From Yamadazyma tenuis (taxonomy: Eukaryota > Ascomycota > Pichiomycetes > Serinales > Debaryomycetaceae): 64,000 nucleotides of DNA. Location: assembly GCF_029203305.1 (NCBI RefSeq), contig NC_089462.1, positions 1,178,001-1,242,000 of the forward strand, in the 5' to 3' direction. Below are positions 57,413 to 64,000 of this stretch, piece after piece (within the stretch, counting starts at the first letter, position 1; each line of letters starts with the position of its first letter). The position numbers were made by a program, and so were the translations under genes. The notes under the pieces were generated by a model that was not told where the DNA came from, searched no databases, and saw only the letters and a program-made list of their open reading frames with translations.

Positions 57413-57985
57413 CTAGTCTTCTCCAGCAGGAACCTCATCTTTTAAGATCTTGTTCAACTTTAACCGTAATTCGGTGTGTTCATCACCACGGAGAACGTCC
57501 TTGATAAACCAGCATTCGCAGTCCATCTGCACCATCTGAAGGGCTCCCCTCAATATCCCACAGAGAACATTACTGTACCATAATTCTTTAGCCATTCCAC
57601 CGGTCAACGGCACTTGCACAAACTCGGTCAAGGGGTTTTCAATGAGAATCAAACTGAACGCCTTGCCATCTGGTGACCAGTTTGCAATGATTGGTTGGAT
57701 GTTGAGGAAGATCTTGAACCCCATTTTAGATATTACATCTGCCGTCTCTTTAAAAGTTTGACACCTTTGTATCCCAGTCTTGGCCAAAAACTCTTCGATG
57801 AGTCGTATTCCAATATTATATCCCATCTTCTCAAGTTCTTTGTTGACTTGGGCGTATTCTTGGTTGTAGTCTTTGCATAATTGGCTTACTACAGATCCGT
57901 ATGTCAATATGAACAATTCTGAATTGATCTTGTCAATGTTGTTTTTCCATATATCATCGGCTGAAAATTTGGAGTTCTTAGACAT
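57413..57985 (-). CDS. BET3: TRAPP core subunit Bet3
   Basis: A 190-residue protein of the Bet3 family. [46 protein letters not shown] (with the Cys that is palmitoylated in homologs) and [19 protein letters not shown] match Bet3. The end [19 protein letters not shown] and PAGED is typical. Bet3 is the core of the TRAPP complexes that activate Ypt1 in ER-to-Golgi and Golgi traffic. ATG 57985 is the first in frame and the length equals yeast Bet3 (193). Confidence 0.95.
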   Translation of the reverse strand: MSKNSKFSADDIWKNNIDKINSELFILTYGSVVSQLCKDYNQEYAQVNKELEKMGYNIGIRLIEEFLAKTGIQRCQTFKETADVISKMGFKIFLNIQPIIANWSPDGKAFSLILIENPLTEFVQVPLTGGMAKELWYSNVLCGILRGALQMVQMDCECWFIKDVLRGDEHTELRLKLNKILKDEVPAGED

Positions 57986-58454
57986 TGTAGCCGTTTGATG
58001 TATATGTGAGTTGCGATGCTAGGGATTAAACTGGGTGAAATCGTCTATGTTTGTGGTTTGCTCCAGAGCTTGACTTTAGTTATAACAGAAACTGAGATTT
58101 GTTCGCTGCCGTGCGCGCAGACAAATCGCGGTAGATGCGAACTCTCTAAGTCCAGGTCCGTAGAGATCAAACCTCACACGAACTCTATAGGCCCGCAACC
58201 TTGAAATACCTTTTCAATCCTCCAAATTTACAAACTAGACTCCAGAGTATGCTCTTCTAAGACTCTATATAGCTGTTCTGGACCTCTTGTGATATCTTTT
58301 ATCGAATCCTGCGTTGCTATATCATTAACATCTAGGCTCCTCACTACAAACAGAAGTAAACTTTAAACTTCCCAAAATTTCCGGGAAACGGATAAGATGC
58401 AACAAACAGCAAAAAGATGCATACCGTGTAGCAAATTTGCCTGTTTCCAGCATT

Positions 58455-58496
58455 GTCTAGGCTTCTTAGTCTAGACTTCCTAGTCTACTAGAAGTT
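58455..58496 (+). repeat. 14-base tandem repeat, two good copies and one degenerate
   Basis: GTCTAGGCTTCTTA (58455) and GTCTAGACTTCCTA (58469) differ at two positions; a third unit begins GTCTACTAG (58483). It lies about 300 bases before the SUR2 ATG and could be a repeated binding site. Confidence 0.55.
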
Positions 58497-58540
58497 CTAG
58501 TTCGCATCCAATGAGGTTTCCGGTGTACACGACCTTTGAT

Positions 58541-58548
58541 TATAAATA
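58541..58548 (+). promoter_or_regulatory. TATA box candidate for SUR2 (TATAAATA)
   Basis: TATAAATA lies about 245 bases before the SUR2 ATG; a second copy at 58589-58596 is about 200 bases before it. Either could direct the SUR2 transcript. Confidence 0.35.
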
Positions 58549-58793
58549 CCTAAACAAATGGGCTGATTAATACATTCCTGTCAACTCCTATAAATATTCA
58601 TCACCATTCACAGTCACCATAGTTAGTACCGATAACCACGAGGCTCTCTTACCAATTTTGTCCAAGATCTCACCATATCACTAACGTGACGCACTTTCTT
58701 TTTCCGTCAGCTGGTTTTCCATGCTCGCATATAAGTCACCAGTTTGAGATTTTTTCCGGGTTTATTTATCTTCGTGAGGTCAAACACAACACG

Positions 58794-59777
58794 ATGGAAA
58801 TCCCATTTCTACCTCCCAAAAACTTAACAGTGATATCCAACGCACTGTACGCTCCTCCAGTGTTTATTGAGAAAAAGGCTGACTTGATTGAGGGACTTCC
58901 TGATGGCATTTTGGCGTTGATTGCACCCATAGTAGCGTATTGGGTCTACTCAACTTTCTTCCATATAATTGATGTGTATAAACTTGCAGAGGCCTACAGA
59001 ATCCACCCAAGTGAAGAGGAGCTTGCAAAAAACAAGGCAAAGATCTCAGATGTCATTAAAGATGTGATTCTCCAGCACATTATTCAGACTATTGCTGGAA
59101 TCGTGTTCTACAAGCTTGATAAAATCCCTACAACGGGCTACGAGCTAAACCAAATGTGGTATTGGAAACAGAAGTTCACCTGGGTCCCCAATGAGGTGAT
59201 CTGGTTTTTGTATACTTATGGAGTTTCGTTCTTCAAGGTGGTGTTAGCTTTCATCATCATCGATACATGGCAATTTATGCTCCACCGGTTAATGCATGTC
59301 AACAAATACTTATATTCCCGGTTTCATTCGAGGCACCATCGGCTACAAGTGCCATACGCATACGGAGCCTTGTATAATGATCCAGTGGAAGGATTTTTAT
59401 TGGATACATGTGGTACCGGGGTAGCGGGCTTACTAACTGGCTTAACCTCCAGAGAGTCATTATTCTTGTACACATTTAGTACTATGAAAACCATTGATGA
59501 CCACTGCGGGTACCGGTTGCCCTTGGACCCGTTCCAATTCATTTTCCCCAACAATTCTGTGTATCATGATATTCACCATCAGAGCTGGGGCTTCAAGCAT
59601 AACTTTTCTCAACCTTTCTTCACCTTCTGGGATAGATGGTTCGGCACCAAGTATGAGTTCATTGAAGAGTACAAAGAACTTCAGAAGAAGGTCACCTTGG
59701 AGAAGTACAAAGAATTCTTGAACGAAAAGACCAAGGGCAAGTACAATTATAATCTCAAGAAAGATAAGAAAGACTAA
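58794..59777 (+). CDS. SUR2: Sphinganine C4-hydroxylase Sur2
   Basis: A 327-residue ER membrane di-iron hydroxylase. The three His boxes are HRLMH (164-168), HSRHH (178-182) and HDIHH (258-262). Near-invariant family sequence includes RIHPSEEELAKNK, QHIIQTIAG, VPYAYGALYNDPVEGFLLDT and DDHCGYRLPLDPFQFIFPNN. It converts dihydrosphingosine-based lipids to phytosphingosine forms. The frame starts upstream at a GTG (58686); ATG 58794 (MEIPFLPPKN) gives a length close to yeast (349). The C-terminus is Lys-rich, as for ER retention. Confidence 0.94.
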   Translation: MEIPFLPPKNLTVISNALYAPPVFIEKKADLIEGLPDGILALIAPIVAYWVYSTFFHIIDVYKLAEAYRIHPSEEELAKNKAKISDVIKDVILQHIIQTIAGIVFYKLDKIPTTGYELNQMWYWKQKFTWVPNEVIWFLYTYGVSFFKVVLAFIIIDTWQFMLHRLMHVNKYLYSRFHSRHHRLQVPYAYGALYNDPVEGFLLDTCGTGVAGLLTGLTSRESLFLYTFSTMKTIDDHCGYRLPLDPFQFIFPNNSVYHDIHHQSWGFKHNFSQPFFTFWDRWFGTKYEFIEEYKELQKKVTLEKYKEFLNEKTKGKYNYNLKKDKKD

Positions 59778-60037
59778 TTTTTTTCAAATCCCAAAAAAAC
59801 AAGAATAAACAATACTAGTAGCAGCGGGCACTCTGTCCTCCCTTTTAATATCTAATTTGTTGTGTGTCATGTGTAAATGAAGTAAATATGTAAATAAGAT
59901 GAATCAATTGGTAGGCTGCAAAATCGCATCAGTCGCCGGTTGCGGCCCGGTCTAGGGAACTTATCATATATAAATTGACCCCCATTCTTAGTGATTTGGA
60001 TTATAGTTTCTTCAATTGGCTCCGTTTATTACTCACA

Positions 60038-60883
60038 ATGGCCACATATTCTAAGAAAGACTTCAACACTAAACACTACAATGATGCTAGACCCTCTTAT
60101 CCTCCTGCTTTTTACGAAACATTGATGGACTATCATGGATCCTCTCGTGACTTAGCAGTTGACATTGGATGTGGGTCAGGGTTTGTTACCTTTGCGTTGA
60201 CAAAGTATTTCAAAAAGGTTATTGGTACTGATATTAGTGAAGTGATGGTCGAACAGTGTAGAGCTGATCCCCGTACTCAAAAAAGTGATAAACTCGAGTT
60301 TTATGTTGGTGCGGCAGAGGAAACTCCCTCTGTGATCAAAGAAAACTCGGTAGACTTACTTACAGGTGCTGAATGTTGTCACTGGGTTGATCACCCAGTT
60401 TTCTTCAAGGAAAGTTGGAGGATTCTAAAACCAGGTGGAACTTTGGCGTTTTGGTTCTACAAAGACCCGATTTTTGTTGATTTCCCAGCTGCTAATGATA
60501 TTTATGACGAATTTTGCTATGAGTCTCCAGAATATATGGGACCTCAATATGAGCAGCCAGGGAGGGCCTTGCTTAGAACATTGATGAAAGAAATTGATGT
60601 TCCCGAAGACTTGTACACTGATATTACTAGAGTTGAGTACGAGCCTTTGAGAGACAAGACTCCAAACACTTTGTATATCGCTAAACGAATCAACCTTGCG
60701 ATTTTCAAGGAGTATGTTACCAGCTGGAGTGCCTATCATAACTGGATGAAGGCTTATCCAGATAAGAAAGATGTTGCGGATCAGTTCATTGATAAGTTGG
60801 CACTGACACTTGGCTGGGACGATGACTTCGAGTTCACCGTTGTGTGGGCCACTGTCTACACGTTTGCCAAAAAGAAGGGTTGA
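60038..60883 (+). CDS. TMT1: SAM-dependent methyltransferase, Tmt1 (trans-aconitate methyltransferase)-like
   Basis: A 281-residue class I methyltransferase. Motif I VDIGCGSGFV (41-50) and GTDISEVMVEQC follow the family-specific start KKDFNTKHYNDARPSYP. EECCHW-like GAECCHWVDHPVFF and WSAYHNWMKAYP match yeast Tmt1, which methyl-esterifies trans-aconitate and isopropylmalate, and also the related Crg1. Which substrate this enzyme uses cannot be told. The frame opens upstream only from a TTG at 59975; ATG 60038 is the first real start. It converges with BDH1, 62 bases apart. Confidence 0.8.
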   Translation: MATYSKKDFNTKHYNDARPSYPPAFYETLMDYHGSSRDLAVDIGCGSGFVTFALTKYFKKVIGTDISEVMVEQCRADPRTQKSDKLEFYVGAAEETPSVIKENSVDLLTGAECCHWVDHPVFFKESWRILKPGGTLAFWFYKDPIFVDFPAANDIYDEFCYESPEYMGPQYEQPGRALLRTLMKEIDVPEDLYTDITRVEYEPLRDKTPNTLYIAKRINLAIFKEYVTSWSAYHNWMKAYPDKKDVADQFIDKLALTLGWDDDFEFTVVWATVYTFAKKKG

Positions 60884-60897
60884 TCCTGGATGTGAAA

Positions 60898-60913
60898 AGT
60901 AGTAGTAGTAGTT
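60898..60913 (+). repeat. Short AGT microsatellite
   Basis: Five consecutive AGT units just after the TMT1-like stop codon, within the convergent 3' region. Confidence 0.75.
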
Positions 60914-60945
60914 TTTATATTTAATATGGCTTATTTACAATGTTC

Positions 60946-62094
60946 CTAGAGAAGCTCTCTATAAGCAGTAAAAAGCATCTTGATATGTTTCTCTTTGTTG
61001 CTCAACAACTCGTCGAATCCTTCTTTGACCCCATTATCGAGCAATATTTTATCTGTAATCATCAACCTGAGTTCATTGACATCGATATCACCCGCTTCAA
61101 TACAATTAACTACAGCTTCGAAATCAGACTTGACAAAACAAATGGACCCAGTGACGATTTTCTCGCTCAAGGTAGTATCCATTGGCGAATACTGGATGTA
61201 TTTCTTCGCCCACACCGCCACGTTGGTGGCGGTACCTCTGATTCGAAGACATTTGATACTGGTTTCAAAGGTCGAACTTATTCCGCTACAGTCAAAAGTG
61301 TGATGGAATCCATGATTTCCTGGAGACAAAGCCCGCAATTCCTTAACACAGTCTTCCACGGATTTTCCAGTAGGATCAAAAGTCATCACATCCAATTTTT
61401 CTGCCAATAGCCTTCTGGCAAGAGCTGGCTCACTGACCACAATCTTACTTGCCTTATGACCTTTTAAAGCAAAAATAGTGGTCAAACCAATGGGACCTCC
61501 TCCCAAGATCAATGCTGATTGTCCCTCTTCCAACCGAGACACCTTCACGGCGTGCCATGAAACTGCCAAAGGCTGTACCAATGCAGCAATATCCATAGGG
61601 ATCTTTTTTTCGTCAAACTTAATCAACTTCGATTGAGTGGTGACAACATACTCAGCACAACCTCCATCACTAAACCCTAATCCCGTCAATGCCAAGTTGT
61701 CACAAGCATTATAGTGACCATCTTCACAAGCACCACACTCGGGCTTGTCCTTCGCAGGCGACTCTTCAAACCGATGTTTATCTTTACAAGTTCCTGTTAC
61801 CTCCACCACCACCTTATCACCAACCTTCAACAGAGTAACACCAAATCCAACAGAGATCACTTCACCACTCATCTCGTGGCCCAATACCATCGGGAACTGC
61901 AAGTTGGAAATGGGGTTGGTGGTTCCAGGTTTATTGAAAAAGAAGGGTCCGCTGGTATACTCTTTCAAGTCAGACCCACAAATCCCACAGTAGTACACCT
62001 TAATCTTCACATCTTCTGGATGCTGTACTTGAGGTTCAATGTAGTCACTGTGGAATCGCAAATCATTCTTGCCGTGGTACACAATTGCTTTCAT
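60946..62094 (-). CDS. BDH1: Medium-chain alcohol dehydrogenase, (R,R)-butanediol dehydrogenase type
   Basis: A 382-residue zinc-dependent dehydrogenase, the length of yeast Bdh1. Catalytic zinc motif CGICGSDLKEY and GHEMSGEV are present, with a Cys-rich structural-zinc lobe (CGACEDGHYNAC) and the NAD-binding turn LILGGGPIGL. The lobe contains an insert (DKHRFEESPAKD) as in Bdh1. It interconverts acetoin and 2,3-butanediol in the cytosol using NAD. Bdh2-type paralogs are possible. ATG 62094 is the first in frame. Confidence 0.87.
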   Translation of the reverse strand: MKAIVYHGKNDLRFHSDYIEPQVQHPEDVKIKVYYCGICGSDLKEYTSGPFFFNKPGTTNPISNLQFPMVLGHEMSGEVISVGFGVTLLKVGDKVVVEVTGTCKDKHRFEESPAKDKPECGACEDGHYNACDNLALTGLGFSDGGCAEYVVTTQSKLIKFDEKKIPMDIAALVQPLAVSWHAVKVSRLEEGQSALILGGGPIGLTTIFALKGHKASKIVVSEPALARRLLAEKLDVMTFDPTGKSVEDCVKELRALSPGNHGFHHTFDCSGISSTFETSIKCLRIRGTATNVAVWAKKYIQYSPMDTTLSEKIVTGSICFVKSDFEAVVNCIEAGDIDVNELRLMITDKILLDNGVKEGFDELLSNKEKHIKMLFTAYRELL

Positions 62095-62966
62095 ATCTTC
62101 TTACTGTCTGGGTGAAGAGATGAAATTGGTGTTGAAAACCGAGACCCCTCGGACTGTCTCGCAATTTTAGACCTGCATCTCGGGCTATCAAATACGGCTG
62201 GCCCACAGTGCACCAAACAAGGTTTATACGCAAAATAACAATGTTTGGAGACCGTACGATGTCCATAATATTCGTGTGAAAGGGAAATGTCAAAATGGAA
62301 CTAACATTGTCAATATCCGGACAACTTTGTGGTGAATAGGTACATTTTCTCAGGTAACCACAGACACACGCTAATTGTTTTTGGCGATTGGTAACCTCCA
62401 ATTTTCCTGCCATTATACACAACCCTCCAACCTTTCTCCAATTCAACAGTTTGAAGTACTCAGTAGAGGACAGATAGCCGAGTATGTCCCTTAATCGCTT
62501 TTCCTTAAATCATATTTGAGGCTTCAAACGCTTACTACCATAATTATGGCAAATTTCATGTTCAATAATATCACTGGTCTAATTAGCCCGTAAACCCTAT
62601 GCTCTAGAGCTAATTGTTCCTATTACTTTATCTAAGTCTTTATCTTAGTCTATTGTTTTCGCAGCTTAGAGCTGGCTGCTAAACTCGTTTCAAGTAAAGT
62701 CGTGTCGATACCTATGTATTTGCACTTTGTCATAATGGGTGCAAAATGATTGTTTGGCAGGTAAGAATGTACCACTGCTACAATGAGATGAAAGTTGACA
62801 ATTGAAGAACCACAATAATTGTAGGGGTTAGGTATACATCTCTCTTGTTAAATCGTTGTTAATAAGCTGTCGTTCCTGATGAGCAAAATTCCCAACTTAT
62901 GTATTTAATCTGCAGATTCGTCCACCTAAATATTTATCAATAACCTCATAGACGCATTCTATAGAC
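62095..62966. other. Intergenic region between BDH1 and the secreted precursor gene
   Basis: About 870 bases of divergent promoter sequence with no convincing ORF. The segment before 62967 is AT-rich. Confidence 0.4.
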
Positions 62967-63305
62967 ATGCAACCCACTTTCATTTCATCTTTGTTGGCGC
63001 TTTTCTCTTTCGTCTTTGTTGTTCACGCTGCTGCTATCTATGGGAGAGATGCTATCCCAATTTTAAAACCGTTAAGAGCCAGAAGAAGTATCTGGGAAGA
63101 AGGTACTTTGACCAGAAAAGTCGAAGCGTTCTCCAAGAGAGATAACTCCACATTGGCTACTACAGCACTAGTGGGAAAGAGAGAGAACTCTACGTTAGTC
63201 ACTAGAGTCATAGCTGAAAAGAGAGAGAACGCTACCGATGTTGCAATCAAGAAAAGGTTTGCTGACCTTGATAAAGAGTTGGAGAGAACTAGACTTACGT
63301 ACTAA
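62967..63305 (+). CDS. Small secreted precursor with repeated Kex2-type cleavage sites
   Basis: A 112-residue protein. It starts with a signal peptide (about residues 1-22, ending VVHAA). Lys-Arg pairs occur at 57-58, 71-72, 85-86 and 96-97, spaced 14, 14 and 11. Directly after the first three come near-identical repeats: DNSTLATTALVG, ENSTLVTRVIAE and ENATDVAIK, each with an N-glycosylation sequon. A fourth peptide, FADLDKELERTRLTY, ends the protein. An Arg-Arg at 39-40 may be an extra site. This layout resembles prepro-peptides processed by Kex2 and Kex1, such as alpha-factor precursors, but the repeats are not a known pheromone. I do not recognise the family, and the peptides' function is unknown. 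Confidence 0.72.
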   Translation: MQPTFISSLLALFSFVFVVHAAAIYGRDAIPILKPLRARRSIWEEGTLTRKVEAFSKRDNSTLATTALVGKRENSTLVTRVIAEKRENATDVAIKKRFADLDKELERTRLTY

Positions 63306-63673
63306 CGCTTCAGGGCTAGATCCATCCACAATGTTTTTACTTTTTTTTTAGTCTTCGTTTATTTCCGTCTATATATTTTCTAATCCGTTTCTACTTTTTT
63401 CTTATTCTCAAATAATATACAATGCCCTAATGAGCCCTCTACATGGTCAATATCACTGAATTAACATAAAGGAATAGAAGGCTCTGGATCCTTCAAGGAG
63501 AATTGCTAACCAATTGCTAATTAGCTTTAGTAACAAATTCTGTTTCTGCAGCCGCTTACATCGCGGAAAAATTCATTTTACTAAGATCTTACAAACGAGA
63601 AATATATAAAGTGACCAAATTCATTGATTATTTGTCAACGCCTAGGTTTTCAGAGAAACTATAAATACGGTGA
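63306..63673. other. Spacer upstream of the pirin gene
   Basis: About 370 bases, very AT-rich, with a T-run near 63340. A TATA box lies at 63603. No gene is seen. Confidence 0.4.
63603..63610 (+). promoter_or_regulatory. TATA box (TATATAAA) of the pirin gene
   Basis: TATATAAA lies 71 bases before the ATG at 63674 and 158 bases before the ATG at 63761, so it fits either start. Confidence 0.4.
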
Positions 63674-64000
63674 ATGAATCTCCAGATATTCATAATATCA
63701 ATTTTTTTGCTTAGTTTAATCAAAAAGACCTTGAGTACTAAAATCCCCGAATCTAATCTAATGAACAGAACCGTTAAGAAAATCATACATGCTACTGAAA
63801 GACCTGAAGGAGTTGGAGCAATCGTCAGAAGATTCGTCGGTGTCGATGGAATGAGGCAGTTTTCGCCATTCCTAATGGCTGACCACTTCAGCGGTGGAGA
63901 AGGTGGATTTCCAGAACATCCACATTTAGGACAAGAAACCATTACGTACATTACTAAAGGAGCCTTTGCGCACGAAGACTTCACCGGATCCAAAGGAATC
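63674..64000 (+). CDS. Pirin-family cupin protein, N-terminal part (cut by window edge)
   Basis: The frame is open from ATG 63674 to the window end (109 codons). From about residue 40 it reads as pirin: GVGAIVRRFVG, SPFLMADHFSG and the metal-binding strand FPEHPHLGQETITYI with two His and one Glu. Pirins are iron-binding cupins with quercetinase or regulatory roles; Candida has stress-induced pirin genes. An in-frame ATG at 63761 (MNRTVKKIIHA) would give the usual pirin start. The longer form adds a hydrophobic N-terminus (MNLQIFIISIFLLSLIKK), possibly a membrane or mitochondrial signal. The rest of the gene lies outside the window. Confidence 0.85.
   Translation, partial: MNLQIFIISIFLLSLIKKTLSTKIPESNLMNRTVKKIIHATERPEGVGAIVRRFVGVDGMRQFSPFLMADHFSGGEGGFPEHPHLGQETITYITKGAFAHEDFTGSKGI

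Larger units (their letters stand above)
57986..58793. other. Spacer with SUR2 and BET3 promoters
   Basis: About 800 bases. It contains the 14-base tandem repeat at 58455 and two TATAAATA elements at 58541-58548 and 58589-58596, both upstream of SUR2. No gene is seen. Confidence 0.45.

Noticed and set aside
58100..58204. Segment resembling a tRNA B box (GATCAAACC)
   Set aside because: No matching A box, acceptor stem or anticodon arm could be drawn.
63299..63313. TACTAAC followed by CAG at the end of the secreted precursor gene
   Set aside because: It overlaps the stop codon by chance; no 5' splice site makes a sensible intron.

Overview
The window is nuclear DNA of a budding yeast (Saccharomycotina). 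It is gene-dense, intron-poor and at moderate GC, with short spacers and genes on both strands. Twin-CX9C proteins resembling complex I subunit NDUFB7 argue against Saccharomyces and for a complex-I-bearing yeast such as the CTG clade (Debaryomyces/Candida relatives). Two CTG codons at positions where homologs seem to prefer Ser or Thr point the same way. The species cannot be fixed from the sequence alone. I see about 36 confident protein genes, several small uncertain ORFs, and no tRNA, rRNA, transposon or CRISPR array.

Layout, 1-31 kb: truncated MLH3; a Na+/Ca2+-exchanger-like protein; a ferric reductase; two adjacent decayed genes on the same strand (an FTH1-type iron permease and a BUR1-type kinase); CTF8; an alpha/beta-hydrolase fused to a tyrosine phosphatase; two neighbouring twin-CX9C genes, one with a short intron; GET3; an SPX-RING protein ending in a CaaX-like motif; ULA1; SPB4 and DEG1 (divergent); SNF8; CUE5; an unknown acidic protein; a GC-rich spacer; an MRX15/TMEM223-like protein; RPC25; RPT1; a transcription factor with two zinc clusters; MHR1.

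Layout, 31-64 kb: a GPR89/GPHR-like membrane protein; an unknown protein ending CIIT; ZRC1, an Edc1-like decapping activator and ZRT3 (two vacuolar zinc transporters about 2 kb apart); a fungal multi-span membrane protein; RNA14 and SAM37 (divergent); PSG1; a 2.9 kb spacer leading to a small GATA factor; a mitochondrial HAD phosphatase; MET1; ETT1 and TMC1 (neighbours in S. cerevisiae too); a glycerol-3-phosphate acyltransferase; BET3; SUR2; a TMT1-like methyltransferase; BDH1; a small secreted precursor with Kex2-type sites; and the start of a pirin gene cut by the window edge.

Themes: metal handling recurs (ferric reductase, dead iron permease, ZRC1, ZRT3, TMC1). The most novel-looking items are the secreted multi-peptide precursor at 62967, the hydrolase-phosphatase fusion, the SPX-RING protein with a possible lipid anchor, the double-zinc-cluster regulator, and the pair of adjacent dead genes. 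Several reading frames extend upstream only through TTG or GTG codons; I placed starts at the first well-supported ATG.
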